A DNA stretch of 7,952 nt from DASTHV01 sp035718045 (GTDB lineage Bacteria > Patescibacteriota > Saccharimonadia > Saccharimonadales > UBA10212): contig DASTHV010000036.1 in NCBI GenBank assembly GCA_035718045.1, positions 1 to 7,952 of the forward strand. Direction: 5' to 3'. The translations under genes and the position numbers were made by a program. Positions 1 to 5,769 of the stretch are shown piece after piece (position 1 is the first letter of the stretch; every line of letters begins with the position of its first letter). The notes beneath the pieces were generated by a model. That model searched no databases and was not told the DNA's origin. It was given only the letters and a program-made list of their open reading frames with translations.

Positions 1-606
1 AATACCGTAGGTCAGGGGATTTTTGACCAAAGAAGTGAATTTATCAGCCACCTTATCGTCAGCATTCACAACTCCCGTTCGCAGGCCCTTGCGATTTCGA
101 TTAACCCGCTTGAATAACAGCTGTTTGGCGGCCACGTATCGCTCGAATGTGCCGTGATAATCCAAGTGTTCATGCGACATATTGGTGAGTACTCCCAAGG
201 AATAAGGTATGCCCCAGTCGCGCCGCTGGACCAAAGCATGGCTGGTGGTTTCCATGACCAGCCATTCGATATCCTGGCCTTTTAACTCCTGCAGCCGCTT
301 AATCAGTTTGGGTACCGGTACAGTGGTCATATGGTCCACCTGCGGTTTAATTTCACCGTTGGCACCGTAGCCTACAGTGGTCATCATGCCCACCTTATAG
401 CCGGCTTTGTGCAGCATCTGGTAAATCAAAAAACAAGTGGTCGTCTTACCATTAGTGCCAGTTACGCCTATCACCTTAAGATTACGAGCCGGCGAGCCGC
501 CTTTTTGCAAATTAAGCGCGGCGGCCTCAACCAAATGGCCATACGGTTCAACCTTCCTGTATAGCCCCCTAGGTATAAAAACCTTGACTATTTTCCTTAA
601 ATTCAC
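1..606 (-). CDS. murE: MurE-like Mur ligase (UDP-MurNAc-tripeptide synthetase family), C-terminus off the window
   Basis: By family, MurE is the cytoplasmic ATP-dependent ligase that adds the third amino acid to UDP-MurNAc-dipeptide in peptidoglycan synthesis. The 202 visible codons read without interruption. The Mur ligase P-loop GTNGKTTT lies at residues 50-57. Downstream are METTSHAL (the SSHGL-like substrate loop), TNMSHEHLDYHGTFERY, and AAKQLLF, whose Lys161 matches the carbamylated lysine of the family. The start is a GTG at 604-606, giving MNLRKIVKVF; an in-frame TGA sits two codons upstream, so no longer start is possible. Only 49 residues precede the P-loop, against roughly 110 in E. 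coli MurE, so most of the UDP-binding N-terminal domain is absent. The C-terminal domain, which would show whether diaminopimelate or lysine is added, lies outside the window. No strong Shine-Dalgarno is seen. MurE identity rather than MurF or a MurT-like protein is inferred from the TTSHALVQRR and HLDYHG motifs. Confidence 0.9.
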   Translation of the reverse strand, partial: MNLRKIVKVFIPRGLYRKVEPYGHLVEAAALNLQKGGSPARNLKVIGVTGTNGKTTTCFLIYQMLHKAGYKVGMMTTVGYGANGEIKPQVDHMTTVPVPKLIKRLQELKGQDIEWLVMETTSHALVQRRDWGIPYSLGVLTNMSHEHLDYHGTFERYVAAKQLLFKRVNRNRKGLRTGVVNADDKVADKFTSLVKNPLTYGI

Positions 607-635
607 TTCTCAAGTTTCGCACCACACCGACCTGC

Positions 636-654
636 TGTCCAGCGCAGCTGGACA
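636..654. repeat. Perfect short hairpin in the murE-tsaD spacer
   Basis: TGTCCAGC and GCTGGACA form a perfect 8-bp inverted repeat around a 3-base loop (GCA). It lies 30 bases upstream of the murE start, so on the minus strand it would fall in the murE leader. No T-run follows on either strand, so it is not an intrinsic terminator. A regulatory leader hairpin or a small palindromic repeat are both possible. Confidence 0.55.
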
Positions 655-670
655 CGCCGCCGGTGTTCTT

Positions 671-698
671 GGCGCATTACTTCGTCAGAAGCTGCGCC
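671..698. repeat. Two-tier hairpin in the murE-tsaD spacer
   Basis: GGCGCA (671-676) pairs with TGCGCC (693-698), and inside it CTTC (680-683) pairs with GAAG (688-691) around a GTCA loop. Together with the hairpin at 636-654 it makes the 607-799 spacer strongly structured. No T-run follows on either strand. A perfect TTGACA hexamer sits at 713-718 on the minus strand, but no good -10 lies 16-18 bases from it. I see no coding potential in this spacer. Confidence 0.5.
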
Positions 699-787
699 CT
701 TCGCTCCTAGTATGTCAAATACAACTCGCTCCAGTGCTCGCTTCTTTCTGGTACTGCATCCAAGTGCGAAGCATGAGGAATGAATTA

Positions 788-793
788 TATACT
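788..793 (+). promoter_or_regulatory. Likely -10 box of tsaD
   Basis: TATACT ends six bases before the A of the tsaD ATG, so transcription would be expected to begin at or within a base or two of the start codon, giving a leaderless mRNA. No convincing -35 is seen at 17 bases spacing (TGCGAA). Confidence 0.45.
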
Positions 794-799
794 AGAGTA

Positions 800-1939
800 A
801 TGAAAATATTGGGAATAGAATCATCGGCTGATGAAACAGCCGCGGCTGTAGTCGAGGACGGCTATAAACTTTTGGGCAACGCCGTAGCCAGCAGCCTGGA
901 TTTGCATATAGCTTTCGGCGGTATCGTACCGGAGATTGCCGCCCGCTCACATCTGGAAGTGATATTGCCAGTTATAGACGAAGCTTTATGGCAGGCCTTC
1001 TCTCCAGATGCGGAGGATAGAGAATTGAGTATTGAGAATGGAGGCAAAATTCCCAATTCCCAATTCCCAATTCCCAATTCCAGCGACCTCTGGTCGCAAA
1101 TTGACGCTATCGCGGTTACCCAAGGTCCGGGCTTGATTGGCAGTTTATTAATCGGCGCCCTGACTGCCAGGACGCTGGCGATTACTAAGGGTAAGCCGTT
1201 GTACGGGGTCAACCATGTGCTGGCTCATGCCTACGCCAACTTCATCACCGAAGCTAGCTCTTCCCTGCCCGCCACCTACCTTTTGCCCCCTACTGCCCCC
1301 AAATTCCCGATTTTGGGACTAATTGTCTCCGGCGGCCACACCCAGTTGATGCTCTACAAAAACCATAAGGATTATGAAATGCTAGGTCAGACCAGAGACG
1401 ACGCCGTAGGTGAAGCCTACGATAAAGTAGCCAAGATATTGGGGCTCCCCTACCCCGGAGGACCATCGGTAGATAGGGCCGCGGCGGACGGCGACCCCTT
1501 GGTCGTCAAATTACCGCAGGCTAAATTGGATAACCCCTACGAATTCAGCTTCTCCGGTCTAAAAACAGCTGTTTTACGAGCTGCTCAAGCGATGGCCGGC
1601 CAGGACTATACTTTCCCCTCATACGAATTGCCCCACGCCTTGACCGATAAGCAAAAGGCCGATATCGCCGCCAGTTTTCAAAAAACGGCAGTTAAGGCTC
1701 TGGTGGACGCGACGGCGGCGGCTGAAGCCGAGTTTAAGCCAAAAACTGTCCTTTTAGCCGGTGGCGTGGCCGCCAATCGGCTATTGCGCGAGGAGTTAGC
1801 TAAGCGCCTAAAAGCCCCCTTGCTCTATCCGGACATAAAGCTCTGCACCGATAACGCCGCCATGATTGCCGCCACCGCCTTCTGGCTTAAACCAAAGCAA
1901 GATAACCCCTATAAACTGGCAGTTATCCCCAACCTTTAA
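800..1939 (+). CDS. tsaD: tRNA N6-adenosine threonylcarbamoyltransferase TsaD
   Basis: TsaD transfers the threonylcarbamoyl group from threonylcarbamoyl-AMP to A37 of tRNAs reading ANN codons, working with TsaB and TsaE in bacteria. The 379-residue product opens with MKILGIESSADETAAAVV, the family start; the usual Cys of SCDE is Ala10. Metal-binding His139 and His143 (HVLAH) and Asp351 (CTDNAAMIA) are present, as are SGGHT (177-181), DDAVGEAYDK, YPGGP, FSFSGLKTA and AGGVAANRLLRE. I chose the ATG at 800 because it matches the family N-terminus; an ATG nine codons upstream and the still longer open frame add unrelated residues. No Shine-Dalgarno is visible, in line with a leaderless message. 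The protein is somewhat longer than the usual 335-350 residues because of an insertion around residues 71-97, partly made of heptanucleotide repeats, and a second one around 150-168. Function should be retained, since both insertions miss the motifs. Confidence 0.96.
   Translation: MKILGIESSADETAAAVVEDGYKLLGNAVASSLDLHIAFGGIVPEIAARSHLEVILPVIDEALWQAFSPDAEDRELSIENGGKIPNSQFPIPNSSDLWSQIDAIAVTQGPGLIGSLLIGALTARTLAITKGKPLYGVNHVLAHAYANFITEASSSLPATYLLPPTAPKFPILGLIVSGGHTQLMLYKNHKDYEMLGQTRDDAVGEAYDKVAKILGLPYPGGPSVDRAAADGDPLVVKLPQAKLDNPYEFSFSGLKTAVLRAAQAMAGQDYTFPSYELPHALTDKQKADIAASFQKTAVKALVDATAAAEAEFKPKTVLLAGGVAANRLLREELAKRLKAPLLYPDIKLCTDNAAMIAATAFWLKPKQDNPYKLAVIPNL
1020..1081 (+). repeat. Heptanucleotide tandem repeats in inverted arrangement inside tsaD
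   Basis: The right half (1048-1081) is AATTCCC repeated almost five times. The left half (1020-1040) is three degenerate units GAGAATT, GAGTATT, GAGAATG, roughly the reverse complement of the right half, so the two could fold into an imperfect hairpin. It reads through in frame and encodes the low-complexity segment around IPNSQFPIPNS (residues 84-94), located where TsaD families have a short loop before IDAIAVTQGPG. Confidence 0.85.
1284..1300 (+). repeat. Paired TGCCCCC heptamers inside tsaD
   Basis: TGCCCCC occurs twice, separated by TAC, within the second family-variable insertion of TsaD (near LLPPTAPKFP). The reverse complement, GGGGGCA, recurs at 4023-4029 in valS, with GGGGCA at 5420-5425 in the HAD gene. 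It may be a degenerate heptamer array, but two copies are weak evidence. Confidence 0.35.
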
Positions 1940-1959
1940 ACAACGATCACGGACCGCTA

Positions 1960-1988
1960 TTGCCTGCTCTGCGCTTACTTGTTATGCT
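1960..1988 (+). promoter_or_regulatory. Promoter TTGCCT-N17-TATGCT of a candidate small RNA
   Basis: TTGCCT (1960-1965) and TATGCT (1983-1988) are separated by exactly 17 bases, with a TG one base before the -10 (extended -10). The same two hexamers with the same spacing occur on the minus strand at 7783-7811 before the prepilin-like gene, which has a good Shine-Dalgarno, so the pair supports each other. Predicted transcription start is about 1995. Confidence 0.5.
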
Positions 1989-1994
1989 AAATCT

Positions 1995-2095
1995 GAAAAC
2001 AAACAGGTGCGAACTCAACCAATCAGGCATTGTTCACAGGCTTTTAGCGTTGTCGCCAACAATAAAGGCTTTGTTGGGGAGTGCCTGATTTTTTT
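1995..2095 (+). ncRNA. Candidate small structured RNA between tsaD and valS
   Basis: A promoter-like sequence (1960-1988) and an intrinsic terminator (2021-2095) bracket about 100 bases with no convincing gene. The predicted RNA has a 26-nt single-stranded 5' part, then an outer 9-bp stem enclosing a second stem. The inner part can form either CCAACAA (2056-2062) with TTGTTGG (2071-2077), or GTTG (2049-2052) with CAAC (2057-2060), and the two are mutually exclusive. I do not recognise it as SRP RNA (no GGAA-loop core), 6S RNA, tmRNA, RNase P or a known riboswitch. The alternative is simply a long terminator for tsaD with a chance promoter. The 5' end is inferred from the -10 position. Confidence 0.4.
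2021..2095 (+). terminator. Intrinsic terminator after tsaD / candidate small RNA
   Basis: AATCAGGCA (2021-2029) pairs perfectly with TGCCTGATT (2082-2090), followed directly by T (seven T in a row, 2089-2095). Inside, CCAACAA (2056-2062) pairs with TTGTTGG (2071-2077). The enclosed region is long for a simple terminator, about 52 bases, which is why a small RNA ending here is also proposed. It would insulate tsaD from valS. Confidence 0.75.
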
Positions 2096-2133
2096 CATGT
2101 GAAACAATGACCTCGTACTACCTCTGTTACTTC

Positions 2134-2142
2134 TGCTATACT
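2134..2142 (+). promoter_or_regulatory. Extended -10 promoter of valS
   Basis: TG-C-TATACT is a good extended -10 element, 12 bases before the valS ATG. Transcription would begin near 2149, leaving about five untranslated bases, too few for a Shine-Dalgarno; none is seen. No -35 is obvious at normal spacing. Confidence 0.5.
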
Positions 2143-2154
2143 GAAGACTGATTT

Positions 2155-4812
2155 ATGAATTTGCCAAGCGTATACGAACCAGGTAAATACGAGGCCGACA
2201 TCTACAGGCAGTGGGAGAAGAGCAGGGTCTTTGAAGCCAATCCGCACAGCTCTAAGCCGCACTTCTCTATCAGTATGCCACCGCCTAACGAGACAGGCAC
2301 GCTGCATGTGGGGCACGCCTTATTCTTGACGCTGCAGGATATTTTAGCCCGCCACGCCCGCCAGACCGGCCATGATGTTCTGTGGCTGCCTGGCACAGAC
2401 CACGCCGCGCTAGCCACTAACGCCTTAGTCGAGAAGCAACTGACAGGGCAGGGAACAGATAAGCATCAGCTCGGCCGCGAAGCCTTTATCACCACCATCA
2501 AAGAATTCGTCGGCACCAGCCGCAATACTATAAATTCCCAGATACGGGCGATGGGCGCCAGCTGCGACTGGAGCCGCGTACGCTACACCTTAGATGATGC
2601 CCTGAACCGCTGCGTCAACGAAGTGTTTGTCAAAATGTACAACGACGGCCTGATATACCGGGGGCATCGCATCGTCAACTGGGATCCGAATTTAGAAACT
2701 ACCGTGTCCGACGACGAAGTCGAGCATAAAGACCAAAGTGGGACATTTTACACCTTAAAATACGGTCCGTTTGAAATCGGGACAGCCCGTCCGGAGACTA
2801 AATTCGGTGATAAATACGTAGTTATGCATCCTGATGACAAGCGCTACGCTCAGTATCAGCACGGCCAGACATTCGAGGCGGAATGGCTGAATGGCAAGGT
2901 GACCGCCACGGTTATCAAAGATGAAGCCGTAGATCCCAAATTCGGCACCGGCGTAATGACTATAACTCCCTGGCACGACCACACCGATTTTGAAATCGCC
3001 GAGCGCCACGGGCTGGAAAAAGAGCCGATCATCGATTTGAACGGCAAGCTGCTGGCTATCGCCGGTGATTTCGCCGGTATGACCATAGATACAGCCAGGC
3101 CCAAAATCGTGGATAAGCTCCAGCAAAGGGGCTTGCTCATCAAAGAGGACAAGAATTATCGCCACAGTGTGGCCACCAATAGCCGCGGCGGCGGTATTAT
3201 TGAGCCCCAAGTGATGCTGCAATGGTTCGTCGATGTAAACCGTCCGGCAGTGCAGTGGAAAGGACAATTAAGAAGTCTGAGGCAAGTCATGCGGGCCGTC
3301 GTGGAAGACGGCGACATCAAAATAACTCCTAGGCGCTTTGAAAAGGTTTATTACCACTGGATAGATAATCTGCGCGACTGGTGTATTTCCAGACAGATTT
3401 GGTGGGGGCACCAGATTCCCGTTTGGTACAAGACAGTCGAAAGTCGAAAGTCGAAAGTCGAAAGTCAGGAGATTTATGTGGGCGTGCAGCCACCGGAAGG
3501 GGACGGTTGGCGCCGCGACGCGGACACCTTGGACACGTGGTTTTCTAGCGCCCTTTGGACCTGGAGCACTTTGATAAATCCAGATATAGCCACGGACTTT
3601 TCACTGTCGCTGGAGCAGTTGCTGGAGCGCAGCCCGGACTTTAAAGCCTATCATCCTACCTCTGTTATGGAGACCGGTTGGGATATTTTATTCTTCTGGG
3701 TGGCCCGAATGATATTGGCGACCACTTATGCCACGGGTCAAGTGCCCTTTAAAACGGTTTATCTGCACGGCTTGGTGCGTACCGAATCGGGCAGGAAAAT
3801 GAGCAAGAGCGATCCGGAGACTATCATCGACCCATTGGAGGTCATCCCGCAGTATGGCACCGACGCCTTGCGGCTGGCGTTGATCAGCGGGGTTGGCGCC
3901 GGCAATGACCAGCGCCTAGGCCGTAGCAAGATCGTCGATAACCGGAATTTTTGTAACAAATTGTGGAACATCGCCCGCTACGTTGAGACGGCAGGGCACC
4001 CCTCGATGAAACTCGGGGTAAAGGGGGCAGGGGAACCGAAGAGCCTGGCGGACCACTGGATACTTAACAAGTTAAGTATTTTAACAGAGGTGATAAGTAA
4101 GGATTTGGCTAATTTTAGATTCGGCGAAGCTTATCAGAACCTATATCATTTCATCTGGGATGACTTAGCGGACTGGTATATCGAGGCCAGCAAATCCGAG
4201 CCGAACCCGGCTTTGTTGCGTTATGTGCTGAGCGTCACCCTTACCGTCGCCCACCCGTTTGCACCGTTTATTACCGAGGCCGTCTGGCAGCAATTGGGAC
4301 TTACTGGGCTGCTGGCCGCCGAGCAGCTACCAAAAGTTATAAAGTCCGACAAAGCGCCAGCCAATAAGTTTGAGGAGATCAAGAATATTATCAGCGAAGC
4401 TCGGCGACTAGGCGCTGAGCTGGGCGTTAAAAAACCCCGCCTTTACTACCGCGCCGCGCCGTTTATTGAAGAACAGGAGGCCCTAATCAGCCGCCTGGGG
4501 CGGCTTAGCGGCGTGATAGAGGCCGAGACAGCCCGCTCGGAAGGCGTAAGACTAATAAATACCTCTTACGACTGCTGGCTTGATATCGACCGCCAGACGG
4601 CCCAGGCGTACCGTCAGAAGCTAGAGTCGGCCCAGAAGGACCAACAACAATCCATAGACAGACTCAAAGACCGGCTAGCCAATAAAAATTACCTTAGTAA
4701 GGCTCCCAAAGAGCTAATAGAGGAGACAAGTCAACAACTAGCCGATGAACAAGCTAAACTCAAAGCTATCAAACAGGAGTTGGCCGCCTTTGAAAAGGCC
4801 TTAAAAAGCTAG
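2155..4812 (+). CDS. valS: Valine--tRNA ligase
   Basis: ValS attaches valine to tRNA-Val and hydrolyses mischarged threonyl-tRNA in its editing domain. The 885-residue product is a full-length class Ia synthetase of ValS type. Its HIGH-type motif HVGH is at 51-54 in PPPNETGTLHVGH, and GTDHAALATN follows. The CP1 editing domain begins around TARPETKFGD (210-219) and includes FGTGVMTITPWHDHTDFE. Then come CISRQIWWGHQIPVWY (about 409-424), DTWFSSALW, KMSKS at 548-552, the anticodon-binding domain, and a C-terminal coiled-coil arm (about 820-885, with NKNYLSKAPKELIEE). The ATG at 2155 is the only start close to the family N-terminus. A heptamer tandem repeat adds VESRKSKVESQ at 428-438, between IPVWYK and EIYVG, outside the motifs. 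The gene stands alone after the 2021-2095 terminator and its end overlaps the convergent HAD gene by 12 bases; no terminator is seen in the overlap. Confidence 0.97.
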   Translation: MNLPSVYEPGKYEADIYRQWEKSRVFEANPHSSKPHFSISMPPPNETGTLHVGHALFLTLQDILARHARQTGHDVLWLPGTDHAALATNALVEKQLTGQGTDKHQLGREAFITTIKEFVGTSRNTINSQIRAMGASCDWSRVRYTLDDALNRCVNEVFVKMYNDGLIYRGHRIVNWDPNLETTVSDDEVEHKDQSGTFYTLKYGPFEIGTARPETKFGDKYVVMHPDDKRYAQYQHGQTFEAEWLNGKVTATVIKDEAVDPKFGTGVMTITPWHDHTDFEIAERHGLEKEPIIDLNGKLLAIAGDFAGMTIDTARPKIVDKLQQRGLLIKEDKNYRHSVATNSRGGGIIEPQVMLQWFVDVNRPAVQWKGQLRSLRQVMRAVVEDGDIKITPRRFEKVYYHWIDNLRDWCISRQIWWGHQIPVWYKTVESRKSKVESQEIYVGVQPPEGDGWRRDADTLDTWFSSALWTWSTLINPDIATDFSLSLEQLLERSPDFKAYHPTSVMETGWDILFFWVARMILATTYATGQVPFKTVYLHGLVRTESGRKMSKSDPETIIDPLEVIPQYGTDALRLALISGVGAGNDQRLGRSKIVDNRNFCNKLWNIARYVETAGHPSMKLGVKGAGEPKSLADHWILNKLSILTEVISKDLANFRFGEAYQNLYHFIWDDLADWYIEASKSEPNPALLRYVLSVTLTVAHPFAPFITEAVWQQLGLTGLLAAEQLPKVIKSDKAPANKFEEIKNIISEARRLGAELGVKKPRLYYRAAPFIEEQEALISRLGRLSGVIEAETARSEGVRLINTSYDCWLDIDRQTAQAYRQKLESAQKDQQQSIDRLKDRLANKNYLSKAPKELIEETSQQLADEQAKLKAIKQELAAFEKALKS
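3435..3466 (+). repeat. AGTCGAA heptamer tandem repeat inside valS
   Basis: Four perfect AGTCGAA units (3435-3462) are followed by AGTC. They read in frame as VESRKSKVESQ within ValS, at a surface-loop position of the family. A related AGTCGAN array lies between the hit and HAD genes at 5700-5727. Confidence 0.9.
4023..4034 (+). repeat. GGGGGCA-type G-rich motif inside valS
   Basis: GGGGGCAGGGGA encodes part of a variable GVKGAGEPK stretch between KLWNIARYVE and LADHWILNKL of ValS. An almost identical string, GGGGCAGGGGA, lies at 5420-5430 in the interdomain linker of the HTH-HAD gene. It may be a worn heptamer repeat. Confidence 0.3.
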
Positions 4813-5649
4813 GACTTGTTTGACTCGCTCGATGCTAGCTTCCGGCTGGGTCTCATCGAACCATACGGTCTGCCAGCCGGCCTTTTGAGCTCCGGCCAGG
4901 TAAGCCTGCGCGTCGTCAACCAGTAGAATTTCACTCGCTTCTACGCCGGCCAGTTGTTGGGCGATTTCGTATATCTTGGCCTCCGGTTTAGCGCACCCCG
5001 CCTTAGCCGATTCCACGATCGCCGTATAGCTGGCGTCCGGCACCACTTGGCGGCGGATAAGCTCGTCCGTGTAGCCGAGCCAGTTGTTGGTTAAAAGACC
5101 GATGTGATAATTATCCGCCGCCCATCTGAGCAGGTCAGCCGAACCGGGAGTAGGTTCGATACTTTCCATGTAGTACTTTTCCCAGCTGAAATCAGGAAGA
5201 CCCAGCTCACCGGCGAAAATTTTCTCTACTTCCTGGTTGGCCATGGCGCCCCGGCAAGCCGCGCCGTCGTAATGTAAAAACAACGTCTCAACGATTTCAG
5301 CCGATACGTGCGATTCTTCGGCGATCCGGGTAAAGGCTCGCTCGTAATAACGCGCCAAAGTGCCGTTAACGTCAAAAAAAGCGAAGGTTAACCCGGATTT
5401 AGAACGTTTTTTACCGGACGGGGCAGGGGAGTTGGGTCCTGAGCGCACTTCCAGCAGATCTTCCATGTTCATGCCGGTGGCCGAGGCAATGTGAGCGACA
5501 GTGAAAACAGATGGCGAGCGGATGGCGCCGCGCTCGATTTTGGCCAATGTAGAATAACTGAGACCGGCTTTTTGGCAGAGCTCCTGTTGGGTCAGGCCAG
5601 CACGTTTACGGGCTAATTGAAGCCTTTTACCTAGCGCTTTTTCATCCAT
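4801..5649 (-). CDS. XRE-type HTH fused to a HAD-superfamily hydrolase domain
   Basis: This 282-residue protein begins with a Cro/CI-type helix-turn-helix (about 5-66, GLTQQELCQKAGLSYSTLAKIERG). A Pro/Ser/Lys-rich linker (70-86) joins it to a HAD domain with an alpha-helical cap. Motif I is DVNGT (93-97), motif II Thr187 in GLLTNN, motif III Lys221 and motif IV DD at 245-246. The nucleophile Asp93 is intact, but the usual general acid/base Asp two residues on is Asn95, so phosphatase activity may be weak or changed. By architecture it could bind DNA and sense or process a small phosphorylated ligand; the substrate is unknown. I prefer the ATG at 5649 because HTH families start there; a GTG at 5661 would add four residues. 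It shares strand with hit but is 120 bases away and has its own promoter. Its last 12 bases overlap the end of valS. Confidence 0.85.
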   Translation of the reverse strand: MDEKALGKRLQLARKRAGLTQQELCQKAGLSYSTLAKIERGAIRSPSVFTVAHIASATGMNMEDLLEVRSGPNSPAPSGKKRSKSGLTFAFFDVNGTLARYYERAFTRIAEESHVSAEIVETLFLHYDGAACRGAMANQEVEKIFAGELGLPDFSWEKYYMESIEPTPGSADLLRWAADNYHIGLLTNNWLGYTDELIRRQVVPDASYTAIVESAKAGCAKPEAKIYEIAQQLAGVEASEILLVDDAQAYLAGAQKAGWQTVWFDETQPEASIERVKQVLAF

Positions 5650-5685
5650 GGCAACACCCACCGAAACTCAACCCCATATAGCCAT

Positions 5686-5694
5686 ATAATACCA
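5686..5694 (-). promoter_or_regulatory. Extended -10 promoter of the HTH-HAD gene
   Basis: On the minus strand TG-G-TATTAT forms an extended -10 element. The predicted start near 5679 gives a leader of about 30 bases before the ATG at 5649. The -35 region falls in the heptamer array at 5700-5734 and has no good consensus match. Since the protein is an HTH fusion, self-regulation at this site is possible but unproven. Confidence 0.4.
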
Positions 5695-5699
5695 AAAGT

Positions 5700-5734
5700 A
5701 GTCGACAGTCGATAGTCTTTAGTCGTCACTAAAG
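5700..5734. repeat. AGTCGAN heptamer array with perfect hairpin between hit and the HAD gene
   Basis: Four seven-base units in a row, AGTCGAC, AGTCGAT, AGTCTTT and AGTCGTC (5700-5727), relate to the AGTCGAA array in valS. The last part also forms a perfect stem-loop, CTTTAGT (5717-5723) with ACTAAAG (5728-5734) around CGTC. Nearby CTAGC (5756-5760) and GCTAG (5769-5773) form another inverted repeat at the end of hit, followed on the minus strand by CCTTTTAG, at best a weak terminator. Confidence 0.6.
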
Positions 5735-5769
5735 GGGCAACCTGGTACTAAAAGGCTAGCGACTATTGG

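Noticed and set aside
610..612. UGA read as an amino acid, extending MurE upstream
   Set aside because: Recoding of UGA is known in Gracilibacteria and SR1, but hit, valS and other genes here give no sign of in-frame TGA, and the sequence upstream of 612 forms hairpins rather than Mur-like protein.
713..718. Perfect TTGACA on the minus strand as a murE promoter
   Set aside because: No -10-like hexamer lies 16-18 bases downstream; only a poor CATACT overlaps it.
437..799. Long upstream extension of the tsaD reading frame
   Set aside because: It overlaps the murE coding sequence on the other strand, has no family similarity, and TsaD proteins start at MKILGIESS, which is the ATG at 800.
1048..1081. 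CRISPR-like repeat
   Set aside because: Units are seven bases with no spacers; this is a simple tandem repeat within a coding frame.
1984..2087. Short open frame of 34 codons between tsaD and valS
   Set aside because: Its ATG lies within the predicted -10 box, it has no Shine-Dalgarno, and its stop lies in the terminator stem; the RNA structure explains the region better.
2021..2095. T-box or other riboswitch controlling valS
   Set aside because: No T-box sequence or specifier loop is seen, and valS has its own extended -10 downstream of the terminator, so the structure should not attenuate valS.
1995..2095. Signal recognition particle RNA or 6S RNA
   Set aside because: The conserved GGAA-loop core of SRP RNA is missing, and the segment is too short with the wrong shape for 6S RNA.
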